NCBI GenBank assembly: GCA_038380795.1
Contig: CM076260.1
Coordinates: 6,402,033 to 6,466,032, forward strand
Source of the DNA: Pyrocephalus nanus
Lineage: Eukaryota > Chordata > Aves > Passeriformes > Tyrannidae
Length of the DNA stretch: 64,000 bases
Reading direction: 5' to 3'
Shown: in pieces, positions 14,090 through 27,300 of the stretch
Position numbering within the stretch: the first letter of the stretch is position 1
Layout of the letters: each line of letters starts with the position of its first letter
Translations under genes and position numbers: made by a program
The notes under the pieces: model-generated
What the model was told of the DNA's origin: nothing
Databases searched by the model: none
Seen by the model: the letters and a program-made list of their open reading frames with translations, nothing else

Positions 14090-14720
14090 ACCCTAAGTCA
14101 TGTTGTGATCTTCATGGCCCTTTGGGCTCACGCCATTATTTTCATTTCTGTCTTGTATTGGGGCACCCAGGACATCACCAAGCACTCCAGTTGAGTCTCC
14201 CCAGTGCAGAGCAGAGGGGAAGATCCCCCTCCCTTGACTTGTGGCAGTGCTCTTGCTAGTGCAGCCCCAGCTGCTCTTGAGTCCCTTTTGCTGCAAGGAT
14301 GTGTTGTTGGCTCCTGTCAACTTGGTGTCCACCCGGTCCTTCTCTGCCAAGCTGCTTTCCAGCCAGAAAGTCCACAGCCTGTACTGGTGCATGGGGTTGA
14401 CTCTCCCCAGGGACAGGACTTGGCATTCCCCTTTGAACTTCATGAGGTCGCTGATGGTCCATTTCCTCAGCCTGTTGAGGCCCCTCTGAATAGCAGCACA
14501 TCCATCTGGTCCATCAGCCACTCTTTAGGCTTTGTATCATCTGCAGATTTGCCAAGGGTGCATCAGTCCCATCATTTAGGTCTGAACAACTCAGGATTGA
14601 CTCCTGGGACACACCACTGGAGATTCTCCCCCAGCTGGACCATGTCCGCAACCCTTCAAGCCTGGCATTTTGGACAGTGTTCAGTCCATACCACTTTATA
14701 CTCCTCTGACCTGTACTCTG
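14090..14720 (-). mobile_element. CR1 LINE ORF2 fragment (reverse-transcriptase C-terminal part)
   Basis: On the minus strand, 14521 down to about 14300 translates to a CR1 reverse-transcriptase C-terminal segment with the hallmark pieces DGCAAIQR, LMKF, NPMHQYRL and WLESSLAEKD. Frame breaks follow. The + strand of 14640-14720 and 14090-14230 continues the same element in eroded form. It is a 5'- and 3'-truncated inactive copy; the 142-codon open frame inside it is a remnant, not a gene. Borders are approximate. Confidence 0.9.
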
Positions 14721-17700
14721 TCAATTTGTTTTCAGTGGCACTGGCTCAACTGCCTCTGATTCTTCACTGCACAGATTCCAGCCCCTCATCTGCTACCAGG
14801 GCACTGAATGCAGTCTTGTGTTTGTAAATCTGCTCTGTCAGTTCTTAGTCTGTTATAATTCATTATCTCTAATGTCCTCATCAACCTGAGTGTGATGTGG
14901 CTTGTCATTTGTTTTGTTTCCTTCCCTCTTTGCTTGGTTGGAAGCATCTTCCAGGTGCTGTCTTTATATTTGAATTCTTGCCAAAACAAGATTGCCACTT
15001 ATGTGTTAGAGATGTAGGATCAAGATACCCTCTTTCCATGCAGTGTAGGAGATGCTTTGGGATGGCCCATTCTGCCTGTGAAAACTGAGGAGAAAGTTGT
15101 CTCCCTCTCAGGTGAGCTTTGGTGTATGTGGATGTGCAAGGAAAGCACAGTAAACCTCACAGTGTTCCTCTTCAGGCTTGAGAAGACTATTTTTCATCCA
15201 TGATGTGGTCATTATGGACTTCTAAGATACAGATAATTGATTTGAGTTGGGTTTGAAATGGTGAAAGCAGTGTAAAAAAAATGAGGGGAGGTAAGATAGG
15301 TGGATTTGGTATTTTGTGTTGCTGAGGAGTTCTGCTGCACCTTCTACCAGTTGAGACTGTGTTTTGGAAGGTTTAACTAGTTTATATGATTGAACTGGAG
15401 TCCAACTTATTGCTGACTGATCACAGCATATCTGTTCTTATGTAAGGCTCTTAAGTGAGAACTTGAAACATTCAAAAGCGTTCAGAACTACTTCATGCCT
15501 TCAGAAGTATAATCCATGGACTAATGTAATTCCTAGTTATTGTTGTCATAAGGAGTGTGATGCCTTAACATTTTCTGTCATCACTGGATACTGTTTTTAC
15601 TTGGGTAAATATTATACTTCATGTTTCATGATGTTTCAGAGGCTTATTTAATGTGGACTGTTTTGGCAGTAAACAGTTTTTTTCCCATCACACTGAAGTC
15701 CAAATTACCTGGATGATTCAACTCATGCTACTTGCTAGTATTGAAAAGCAAAACTGGTGAGTTCTCCTTGAGGGTCATGTAGTAGCTAGGTGGGAGATGT
15801 GTAGCTTCTTGCTGTTTCTGTGCCATCATATGAAAAAAAGTTCTGGGATAAAACTATTTTGACGTTCCCCACAATCCCTTCCACTTTACAGATGAGACAA
15901 CAGAATTTGCATCTGGTTTGTCTACATATCCATGAGAGTGAGGGTGGCATGGAGCATCACTGACAAATAAAAGAGGAAATTCAGCACCTGAATTTCAAAC
16001 ATAAAAAGCTGATGTCCTTTTACTGCTGTTTGTCTTTGGAACACAGAGACACGTGGATGGTGACTGAGAGGTTCTTCAAACCCTGCGCTGGTTGTTGGCA
16101 TGACTGAGCCCATGTTTTACAGCCTGGAAAGGTGACCAGAGTGAACGTGGTGTTCATTTCAAACACAAATACAGGAATGTTCTCCCAAGGGAATAAATAA
16201 GCTTTCAGAAGAATTGGTTTGTGTTGACACAGCATGAGTGTGATTATCTACTGCTACTGTGGAAAAAGGTCCAGGTGTTTGGCAGTTCAGTTGCAGTCTG
16301 CAGTGCTGAGAGCATTTACCATGACTGACACTCTATTCTGATCAGTTTTCCATGTTTAACTTTGTAGAGCTGTCCTATAATGTGTATATTGAAATATAGT
16401 ACCTGCTAATGTGCTTTGAAACAGAGTGTATCCTGAGAGAAATATGTGATGTGGATATTTCTTACATTTCTCTGCATTTGTAGGTTTCCAAAATGGCTGG
16501 GTCGGGCTGGTTGGAAGATGACACTTTTATTTCCAGACTGTAGGTGATGAATGGCTGTTGTCTTTATGATCTGTGGCTGCCAGAATTTCCTATATGTTTG
16601 GCAGTATTTCATGTCAGCCACTCAAAAGACAATTCAATGCAGAAGCAAGACAAAACTACTCCACTTGCTGCAGGCAGTAAGGGGGGGGAATATGATCCTC
16701 TGAAACAAGTTTAGAGAATACATTCGGCAAAAATAAAAAAGCATATGCCAGGAGTTTCAGATTGTGTATTACAAGCAGGTAACTCTGGTGCTGCCTTCTG
16801 TTCAAGAGAAGAAAATAAATTTGTCCTTAAAAGAAAAAAAGCAAAACTAAGTCTTCATCTTTATATTTGACTGATTCCTGTGTTGATGGTTATATTCAGA
16901 CAATACTTTGCCAGACAGATCATTCAAGCTTCTCTTGCATTCATGGCACTATCATGTAGTTCTGTTTTTTACTAAGGGTTTTCTGACTTCATCCATAGTC
17001 AGCAGAGGAAAAAAGGCTTCATGGCAACATCACTGAAGCTGCACTTTTGATCAAAATTGCCCACAGATCAGAATTATACATTGGTTTAATGCAGCTGTAA
17101 GTTCAATACCAAGGAAATAATACTTCCTCCCATTTGATTCCTTTATTTTTTAAGTAATTGTTGGATATTATTATGCATTGATGGAATGGAGTAACTAGGG
17201 AAAAAACTCCCAAACTTCTACAGCCCTTCAGGATTTCTGTCTTTTAACCCTGCTGTGCTTCTGTCATTGTGTGTTCCTTGTGCTCTGTAGAGGAGGAGGT
17301 TTCAGTGAGAACAGTGTTAACATTTGGCAGTGCCTGGATATCTGACTAAATTTGAGTGAGGGAAGATTATTTGACTGCTGCAGGTTTGTGGAAATTTCTG
17401 GCATGAACAGAATTTCTTGATGAACAAATGAGTCTTTATTGCCAAACGAGTCTTAAGCTGTCAGTGAGCAACTCATGGATCTTATGCAACAGATGGACAA
17501 ATATGTAAATACATTGCTATGCTCCTCTGAGTAAATTAAGTGTATCAAAATTAAAGCTCACTTGCTTATTCTACTTCATACAAACCGGATGACTCTGAAG
17601 GAGGGTGCCTTTGCCTGTGCAGTTTAAGTTGCATGACGTTGCCAATCACACACCTTCTGGCTGTATTACATTTCTTGGATCAAACCTGCAAAAACACTGT

Positions 17701-17950
17701 GTGTGCAGCAATCAGTGTTTGCAGATAGAGTTGCAGGTTCAGGTAGGGGAATTAACAAAGCATCGTATGTACATACCTTGCATGCAGTGTTTGAACCTTC
17801 CTCCCTCCTTGGCCCCAAATGTGCACTGAGTAACAAGCACTTGCCCTGTGGGCAGTGATTCATTATTGGTAAATCTCCAGCTGAGACTTGGTGTGGGGGG
17901 AAAAAAACCACTGCCAGCAATTCCTTCCACCACATATGAGTAAAATCCTA

Positions 17951-17966
17951 CCCACCACCACCACCA
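17951..17966 (+). repeat. (CCA)5 microsatellite
   Basis: Five CCA units in intron 1, about 240 bases before exon 2. Confidence 0.85.
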
Positions 17967-18204
17967 AAATATGACCTGTTGTCATATCCCTGCATTTACT
18001 TTATTCTAATAGGCAACTGTCCATTTTTTTTTTTCCCACCTCAACAGAGGTAGGAATGCTACAATTCACAAATGAATGTTGCTTTAAGGGAAAAACACTT
18101 GTTCTTAGCATTTGTGGTTAGGTCTACCTTATGCACATATGTGGCTTTCAAGTTGCATTTCCAAGACTGGGTTGTATTCACTGTGGGTTTTTTTTCTCTT
18201 TTAG

Positions 18205-18365
18205 TGGACTATATCGTGGAATATGACTATGATGCAGTGCATGATGATGAGTTAACGATCCGAGCTGGGGAAATCATCAGGAATGTGAAAAAACTGGAAG
18301 AAGAAGGATGGTTAGAAGGGGAGTTAAATGGCAAAAGGGGCATGTTCCCTGACAATTTTGTGAAG
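18205..18365 (+). CDS. CD2AP: CD2AP exon 2: complete SH3-A domain
   Basis: This 161-base exon encodes residues 2-55, a whole SH3 domain. The ALYDY-like segment is VEYDYDA, followed by the acidic RT loop HDDEL, the binding-groove Trp in EEEGWLEG and the 3-10 helix region MFPDNFV. In known CD2AP and CIN85 this domain binds the atypical PxxxPR motif of CBL and CD2. The acceptor is a T-rich tract ending ttag at 18201-18204. The first two bases (TG) need a G from exon 1 to make Val2, so exon 1 should end ATGG. The donor is a strong gtgagt at 18366. Unlike SH3-B and SH3-C, no intron splits the domain. The frame also stays open upstream into the intron to an ATG at 18072, which is probably chance. 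Confidence 0.97.
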
Positions 18366-21300
18366 GTGAGTTCTCTGCATTTGCTGGGTCTTACTGTGAT
18401 AGTGTGTCAGACTCATTATTACTGAAATAGTTAGAATACACAATACTTGTATTTGTAACAGGATGATTTTTTTTTTCAGTGGGAAGATCTTTTAGGTGAT
18501 GACTTTTTTTTTTAATATGCTTTTGAAAATTTTTTTTGAGTTCTGCTGTCTGTTCTTGTTCACTTCAGCATTTCTTTTGGTTTGTATCCTTACACTGTAT
18601 ATTCTGCAGTGCACTGGAGCCATGGTTATCTGCTTTAGTGAGATGAGCTGATTTAAAAAAACCCAAGACTATGAAAACCCCTAAATCTACCCCTACAGAA
18701 GACATCAGGTCATGAGAGAGTTGGGAAAGTGGGGAAGTTCAGAGTCTGCTGAGCTGGAGATATTTTTCCATCTAAACTATGCAAGTATTGGAGATGTGCT
18801 TTGCTTCTTTATGCTTTCTGGCATTTTTAGTAACTTGCAAGGATTCCTTGGTGTAACACTTCTGTACAGTCCAAGTGAATTTAGATATTTCTGCATCTTT
18901 TGCAGTGAAATTCTTTGCAAACGAGAACTGTCTAATGTATCTTACTGCGGTACTTTCATATTGTTAAACCTGAGAGGAAGGTTGAAGGTTGTCCAGTGCT
19001 GTAAACACTTTATACATATTTACTTTAAATTTTACAATTTTTCTGTTCATATTACCGAAAAAGCGAAATTACTTATATTTTATTTACTGCAGAGAGTTTT
19101 AAGTATTTTCCTTTTAAAGCTGATGGGAATAATCCAGTTGTTCTCAGAGATGGTCTTCTACCAAGGACAGGTTTGTATGGATGCCTTTCACTTGTGTAAT
19201 ATTTTCAAATTTTTGGTAGTTTAGTTCAAAGTCCATTTTGGGTTTTGAGTCCTGTGTAAATAGTATTTGACCCTAAGTGGTGTTTTGATGGTTACTGTGT
19301 TGATGAGGTTAATTAGCACTCAAGTGCTGTATAGGAGGAAAGCCTCAGACATGGCTCTTCTCTGGTGCTTGTGTCATCAGCACTGTTTTTCTGCTGAACA
19401 GCAAAGAGGGGTTGGATGACATGTTGTTTCCATGTTAACTACCAAACTTGTTGGGTGTTTTCTTGCCCTTCTGCAGCTGTGGCTTTTATAAACTTGGTTT
19501 AAAATTATTTCCATCTTGGCATCTCAGTTGCAGGTACTTTTAACCCTACAGCTGTTCAGTATGTGCATGGCATGGTTGGATATCCTGAATTACAGGGGAT
19601 GGTTTTCTAGAAGGCATAGGAGTCTGGAGGAGTGGAAAGGAAGTTGTGCAGAAGAAAATTATCACTTTTGTTCCATGACATTTTGTTCCTTTTTAGTGCT
19701 AGAGCTGAGTGCAGTTATGAGGCTGATCCTGGGAACTTTTTCTTCTAAGATGGTCTGTTTAGAGTGGAAAGCTGTTGTGCAGTGATGAGATGATGGGAAA
19801 GCATTAATTGTTAGGAGAGTGAAAGTCATGGGTTTTCTTCAAGGTCAGTTTGATTATAGTTTCTTCTTAAAAGTTAATTTACAGGTAGAGATAGTTTGAA
19901 AGACTGTTTCTGGGTTGCAGAAGAGTGGTTTGTTTTTTCTGTCTCATCCAGAACTGTTCTCATTTGTTGCTGTATTAGGTTGTTGGATCATACTGCAGGA
20001 TCTATGAAATGCTTCTGTGACCAGACTGCTGCAAGTACCAAGCCTCAGCAACTAAACCTAAACACCCCAGCTTGGCCTGGTGTGGTGTTAACATCCTCAA
20101 GGTGTGGGTGAAGTGCAGGAGTGAGGTGGAAACAAGCAGAAGCAGGGTTGTACTTCGGCCTTGTGAATGAGGAAGGTCCCTCGAGAAATGGATTTACTTG
20201 TTTTGGCCGTGCCCAGTAGCTTACCACCACCACAACTGGGAGGGGTAATAACAGTAAGGATGCCAGAGAGGGACAAATATTGCCAACTTCTTATGACCCA
20301 CACTCCGGGGAAAGGAGGGTAAAGGTCTGAAGGGCGCAGTGAGAAGGAAAGAGCTGGAAGGACAACCAGGCCAGGAGGACTGAGGGGCAACCTCACGTGT
20401 ATGGTGTAGAAATGTAATCGGAGAGGGCACATTGCCATGGACAGGACTGAGGGTTGCACCAAGTTTTACAAGTTTGATTGCAAAATTTTGGGACTGTACT
20501 TGAATATTTATTCCTTCCTGAAAGGATAGTCTTATTCTCCTGTTATGAGTGTAGTTTCATGCATTAAATGGGGATCTGGGCTGAATCCATTGCATGGTTA
20601 AATTTGTGGTGTTGTTTTGGTGCTATAAATATATTGGTTTCTTAAGAATTGAACTGAGGCCAGCGTATAACCTCTCCAAGCAGAATTTGGATGGTATATT
20701 GTAATCTGTGCTGATCTGAGAAAGATTAACATTGGAAGCTGAAAGTGCATGTGTTATCCACTAGATTGCCTTCATGTGTAAAATATTTAAAACTATAATA
20801 AATATGACAGAGTAAACTGGGTGCAGATGGACGTCTTATTTTTAAATGCTAGATGTTATTACAAAAGATAAATGAAGTTCTTATTTTAAAGAAATAAAAG
20901 CCTTTGATTTCCATCAACTGCAGGTGAACTGGGGGGAGGCTCTAATTCCAGCTAGTTTGGTTTTGCTAGCTTTGTTAGTTTGTCTCTTCACCATCCTGTC
21001 TGAGGGCAGGAAAGGAGCTTGTTGCCTTGGTGCCAGCTGCAACTGGCCTTGGCTGTCAGTCAGCACGAGGTTGGTTCCTGGCTGTTTGAAGGACAAGCAA
21101 AATGCCGACAGGAGGATTATTGCTCCGTGCTGCCTGGATATGTTGGATGCCCCAGATTCGGACTGTATCACAACTGCTAAAGCAGATCAGTCCCTTCTGC
21201 TCCCTCCTGCTGGGCTCTGCTTATACGCTGGATTTACTGACATTTTAAACCACTCCTCGTGCTTTGACAAATGTGTCTCTTCTATCTGAGGTATGACTAA

Positions 21301-24300
21301 GTGCTGTCAACTTCAGTTGGAGTTGTTAAAGCAGGAAATAGCTTTTTGATTATGTCTTCCTTTCTTTTTGATTATGTCTTTTTTTTTTTCCCCCTTAAGT
21401 CTTCAAAACACTGCAAAGTAATTTTACATAGCGGTAGCAGGTTTATGTTTCGTGTAGTAGTAGCAATTGGGTCTTTGCTGTCAGAATTGCAGCAGAGGAA
21501 GCTGAAGCTGTGTTTTCAAATGGGTTATTTTTATTGTACAGTGTAGGTGAGGTAAGCACTGTACAACTTTGAAATACTCCAGTGGAGAAGGGGAATGTAT
21601 GGAAGCTTCCTGTGGGTACTGATGAAATGCTGATGCTTGGTACTTTATATCATTTTGTGGTAACTTTTTGCGTGGGTTTTATTGGATTCTGCCCAGGCAT
21701 TTTGCCTATTGATCCTGAGGAAGGGTGAGAGCTTGGTGGTGCCTGGATGCTCGTACCAGTTGGGACCTGGACACTTTCCCAGTCATTTGACAGGTTAACC
21801 AGCAGTCTCAGACAGTCTGTCCCAGAAGGTTCAGTCCTTGGTGCATAATTTTGCTTTAAAAGAAAGAGAATAGACAGACTCAGCTTAGGGGAACCCCTTA
21901 AAACCTCCAAAACGTGCTCGGATATTAGTGTGGCAGTGGATAGGGAGTGGAAGGGATGTAAAAGTTGGGAGGCAAGTCAGTGGGTGGGATGTCCAGAGCA
22001 GTCCTGAAACCAGAGCTTTATAGTTGAAAACAAGTAGATTAAAAAAAAAAAAAGTACGAGCAATTACACTGTGTGTTTCTAAAGCTCATTTCCTTGAATT
22101 CACTTTTCAGTACTAGGGCTTTTTAAAGATGTTCTGCCTTAATTGCAGTGCTGGGTTTTGGAGTGTGTACCTTTCCAATGTTTTTAACAAAATCTGGTTT
22201 GAAATTCCTGTTTGAACTGTGTGCATATCCGTTCTGAGTGGGGTTGGAATATTTGAATTGGAGTTCTTGTTTGTGACATTGTTATTGCCATTTTTCTGCT
22301 TCTTCCTGTATGGGCAATTTATAATAAACAACTTCATAAATTCCTGAAAGGAATTAGCAGTGGAAACCTAGCAGACTTTTATTATTCTCTTTGAGAGTGG
22401 CTTTTCCTTTCTAAAATCCATCACAGTGACAAATGTGCACACGTTCATTCACCTGCAGTGCAGGTTTGAGCAATGCAATAATGCTGTTAGTTGGCATGTG
22501 TGAGGTTTTTGGATATGCTTAGGCATGTGGAATGTGGAAGGCGTTTTGGCTTTGAATTGGGTTTTGTTTCTGTTTGTAGACTTATATATATATATATATG
22601 TATAATATACAGGAACAAATAAAAATCAAGAGTCCAGGACTCCCCTCTTTCAAGAAATTGCTCAGATCTCCCGCTTTCTGCTTTCTCTGGCCAACGAATC
22701 TTAACTGTTTTTTTAATTTATTTTGACAGAATGGACTAAGATCTATTTTTATTTATTTTTGTTTATCTATTCATTTTGAGTAGCTCTGTTCACTCACTCT
22801 GTCGCTTCCAGACACCTGTTGTACTGGTAAGCTGAAAGTGATGATTTGGTGTTCATCCTTCTGCTCGTTTTTGAAGATTTCTGTCCCTTCGTGGTTGAGA
22901 AGCTTTTTAAGGACTGAAGTTCCTTGTTTTATTTCGTTTATCGCTGTCTCAGTTTTATAACCGGCTCTATTGTGAGTAATAGGCTTTTCACGGTAGTAAA
23001 ACCAGTTCGATCGTAAGCTCAAGGCAGTAGCTCGGATGAGGGAGGAGCGGCGGGTGGATTAATTAGTAGCTCTCATCAGTGAAGTTTGCCAGCAGGCTTT
23101 GGGGACATTCTGGCGAGCAAGCTGGACGCTCCTCCGAGCGCGTTTGGGACATGCAGCCCCCCTGGGCTGCCTGCTCAGTGACAGGGCTGGAGCAGGGAGA
23201 GCTTCCTGCCTGCACAGGTGTGTGCAGCTGCTCCCGCTGTAGCGCCGAGCCTGGATCCTTTCCAGGTTAACACGTGAACTTTGCTCGCTGTGACATTTTT
23301 CTTCCTCCCCCTAAATAAAAAAAAAAAAGTCCTGCAACACTGGGCGTGTTCGAGCAGATATGTCCTTGGAGGTGGTAAGCTCTGCTTTATTTTCCGTATG
23401 TTCTTAACATCAAGTATTTTAAACAGATTTTCGCTTTTTGGGGTAGTAAATGTGAACAGCACGAATTTAAAAGTTGTTGTTGCAGTATGATTTTTAGATT
23501 TTGTTTGATACATAGTGTAAATTCTTGGTCTTAGAGCCGGTTTGTGTAATAAAACTACTTGGACTTGGTTTAGCTTATCTGCCCTTCCGTAGTGCATTGA
23601 GATACTTACAAACTCCAGACAACTATGGGTTTTGCATGAAGAATTCGTTTTTCAAAGGATGATTTGTTTTTAGGTGATTCTTTCTGTTCAACTTCCTGGT
23701 ATATGTGTTTGTCTAAATGAAACAGCCCAAGCTCCTTTCCTTCCCTTAACATTACCCCTAGACCAATACTTCAGAGTATTAGCACAGCTGACTTACCTTA
23801 AGCCTGTCTTTGCTGCCTCTGTCCTATGTTCTCAGTGGTGGGATGCTGTTAAACATCGTGCTGTGAACCAGGGAGAGAAGTTTTGACTGAAAGCTCCTTC
23901 AGGCGTAGTGTCTTCCGTAATTCCTTTTCAAAAATAGTAAATTGACCTCGCCCAGAACTCTAAACAGGAATCATGGAATTAGGATTGCGGACAGGCTCTC
24001 TGTTCTAAGTTAATTCTAACCTGGGAGCAGTTAAAAAATGTATTACAATTAATTAAAAAAGCAGATTAATAGCTAAACTTTTAGGCAATTTATATAGGTT
24101 AAGCCATAAGCCAAAATATATTTAAGGAATAGATTAAAATACCTGTTTCCAGCAGTTTGGTGTTTGTTCCTTCAAGCATTCTGTCCGAATTCTTTGCATC
24201 TGTTTAAGGCTTGGAGAAAATAAGATGTGCATCAATTTATCAGTCTTATTGCTCAAATGATATTTCACTTTATACAGCCTTTTCCTTTGATTTATTGTTG

Positions 24301-27300
24301 TTTTGAGGAAACTGTCACTGCAGTGCGTTGTGCAGGGGGGTGACACTGAGGAGCTCGGAGGTGCCGTTGCCTTCTCAGGCAGAGCAGGCAGCCCTGCCTG
24401 CGAGAGGGCGATGTTTGCTTCGAAGCTGGCAGTTCTTGTTTTTCTGAAACAAAGATTACATGCAAGATTGAAAGCCATGTGAAGTAATTTCAGTTTCAGT
24501 GCTGAATGTATGAGAGAAGCACTGGGTGTAAGGTGGCTCTTTGTCTCCGGGCGAGGAGTAAAGCTCGGGTGTTCGGGCTGGTGCTTTGAGACCTGTTGCC
24601 AGCACTATGGTGCCACCCATTGTTCCTACTGATTTTTCTTCTGGCTTTTGGAGAAAATAGAGCCACTGGAGGAGAGTGTTGTATCAGGGGGTGCCTTCTG
24701 GTTTTGCCTGAGCTGCTCCCACTAATCCCATTTGGGATTTGCGAGAATGGTGATGATGATTCCTGTGCTTGTGGGGTGAGAGAAGAGTTTCTGCTAGCCA
24801 GCTGTTTTGGCCTGAATAAACAAGGAAACAGTTGTTTTCCAACTGGAATGTCAAGGTAAACAGCTTGGGTGAGCCTTACTTGTGACGGGGAAACTACTGT
24901 TTCTCAAAATAATAGTTAAAGAAATCCCAACATCTGAAAACCTTGGCAGATAAATCCAGTGGCTCTGATCTACAGGCATACACTCACATATGAGTTGTTG
25001 CTGCCGTGCAGAGCTCATCATGGATTATTGCTTTTCCTGTGACTTTTCCAGTTGAGTCACTGGATTGTCTGCTTGGGTTCATACCAGTCAGGCCCTGACC
25101 CTGTGAGGTCCCTCTGTGAAGTGACTGTATCTGGCATGAAGAGGGGAAGTCTTGATGATGGTTTGAGTTTGCAGATGGTCTGAGACTTCGCTGTTGCTGA
25201 CACAGCTCTGCCAGCACAGCCACCTGTGGGCACCTGCGTGCCAGCTCACCTTTTTGTATTTTCACTTTGACCACATAGGAATTTTATTCCCTTGTTGGTG
25301 TTGCTTGGGGATGTGGGAATTTCATATTTCAAGGCAGTATGGGTATGTTGTTTATAAAGAGATCATGAAAGTGATGTGACTATTTATTATATTTATCTTG
25401 ATTGACTATTAGATCTGATGCTTTCCTCAAAAGTGAACTATTTAACTGCAGAAGATTTGTTGAAATGATGTGGCCCCTCTGTTCTAGACAAGCAGCTGTG
25501 CTTTAAGAAGTTTTAAAAAAATCACTTGTCAAGGATATTTCAGTTTGGATTTGCGAACTGTATTTTCACCATAAGAGTAGAAGTGTGTGGTGTTGTGAAG
25601 TCTTTGGCTGAATATGAACGCAGCATGAGGAAAACACTGGTGCTTCTTGTAGTACTTAGTATTTTAACATATATTTGTATATTCTGTATGTGATAATACT
25701 GTGTTGTCAAGAGCATAGGAGAAATGGAAAGAGCATCTAAATTTTTACTTAGTGATGTGGTATGGAGGAGAACTTAAGCTGCTGTTCCAAAGGACAACAG
25801 GATATACAGCATGATTAATGACTTGTGTGAACACTGCTTAATATGCTAATTATTCTCTTTCATTTGAGTAATCAAAGTTTTGTGATTGTACACGTGCCTC
25901 TTGCTTTTCTAAATGCCAGATCAGCTTGTGATGTTGCTCTGTGGTAACTGCACACTCCTGGATAATCTCCGAGCTGCTCCCATTGGGTGCAGTGGTTTGT
26001 ATGGGAGGGGCAACAGGTTTATACATGTAGTTATTCCTGTAGTCACATGAAGCAGTCTGCTCTTTTGTCCTTCCTTATTTAGTTGTTACACTTGATTTAT
26101 GCCTAATCTTATAACTTCCTCTCCGAGCAAGGGAGAAAGGCAACCATTCCCTGGCTGGAGGCTTCCAAACAGGGTGTGCTCCATCAGTAGCAACCGTCAT
26201 TGGGTAAACTGCACAAAGCTTTGTCGGTGTCTCAGTCAATAATAACTGACTGCACAGGTGCAGGAAACTCACTTATATGTTTATACTTTCCTTGTGTCCA
26301 GAACTCTAAAATATGGCCATAAATATGCTCTCTGGAATTAGCATATGGAGTAAGACCAAAAGGGTCAGTTATCCAGGTACTGTAACATGTAATGTTTGTT
26401 ACACCCCGGGAGGCTCTGGGAGTGCATTCCAGCCCTCTAATTTTAGTACTTTGCTTTATGCCTGTTCACCCAACACAGCTAATATTAAATCTGTCATTTT
26501 GCTTTTTTTATGAGGTGGAATGGAGTCATCTACATGTGAACTTGACAATAAACCTGCATGAGAGTAGCTCATCTGGACTGTCACCTCCTAACATTTCCAC
26601 TTTTTATGAATCCTTTTTTTTGGATGGGTCATCATTTTGGATGATTCATCCAAATCACTACTCACCTACTGTAGTGTTTTCAGTATTAAAATTATTTTTG
26701 AGTGTATATTGAGTGTTTTCCTTCCTTGAACACTGGGTTTATCCAGTATTCTGAGCTGATATGAAAGATTATTATGGTAATTATTTTCTAGGTTCAACAA
26801 GCTTTTTGGATGCTTTTCACTTGCTAAAAATAATATTTTGGTGTATGTATGTGAGTTTGTTAGCTTTGGACTTGATATTACAAACTTCTGCACTGTTAGA
26901 AACTGATGGTGGTGGGCCCTGTGACAGAGCTTACGAAACAGGAGCAGAAAGCACAATGCATTTTCAGTTAAAAATGTTAGTTAATGTGTGAATCTTTGAT
27001 AAAACTTGAACTTTAAACCTGTTTTTATCTCCCCTGAGATTCTGAGATTTATATTTTTAGCCCTTATTGACATTCTCTTAAGCATTTAATTTTGTGTCTT
27101 AGGCAAGACTTGTGAAGGGGTGTAGATGAGTCAGTGTTTTAACTTGTGGCTGCGACTGAAGTGCTGGAGGCTTTACAGGGAATGGAGAGAGATGAATACC
27201 CTGGAAAAGGGATGCAGGGAAGAAGAACGTTGAGTATGACAGAGCAGATGCAGGAAGCCAGGATAATGGTGAGAAGGAACAAGGGATGTTCTGAGTTAAA

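Larger units (their letters stand above)
1..18204 (+). other. CD2AP intron 1 and possibly upstream sequence (no gene seen)
   Basis: No exon, CpG island or ATGG/gt junction resembling CD2AP exon 1 is visible, so the start exon should lie upstream. I infer that this 18 kb is intron 1. It holds three CR1 fragments (about 5640-6090, 9079-9395, 14090-14720), a 34-bp minisatellite at 11804-11903 and simple tracts. Apart from those I see only AT-rich unique DNA. Open frames here are short, unrecognised, and lack splice or codon support. Confidence 0.75.

Noticed and set aside
14093..14521. 142-codon minus-strand open frame as a gene
   Set aside because: It is a decayed CR1 ORF2 segment, frameshifted after the AEKD motif, so it is annotated as a mobile element.
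14204..14827. 207-codon + strand open frame
   Set aside because: It lies antisense to a CR1 reverse-transcriptase remnant; the open frame is a shadow of the element.
23079..23270. The GC-rich patch as CD2AP exon 1
   Set aside because: It lies downstream of exon 2, which carries residues 2-55, so it cannot be the normal start exon; kept only as a possible internal regulatory element.
24396..24411. agagggcg core resembling a CTCF site
   Set aside because: Only the core half matches; the upstream CCASY half does not.
24745..24816. gtgatga and ctga boxes resembling a C/D snoRNA
   Set aside because: No terminal stem and no plausible guide region; the boxes are short and common.
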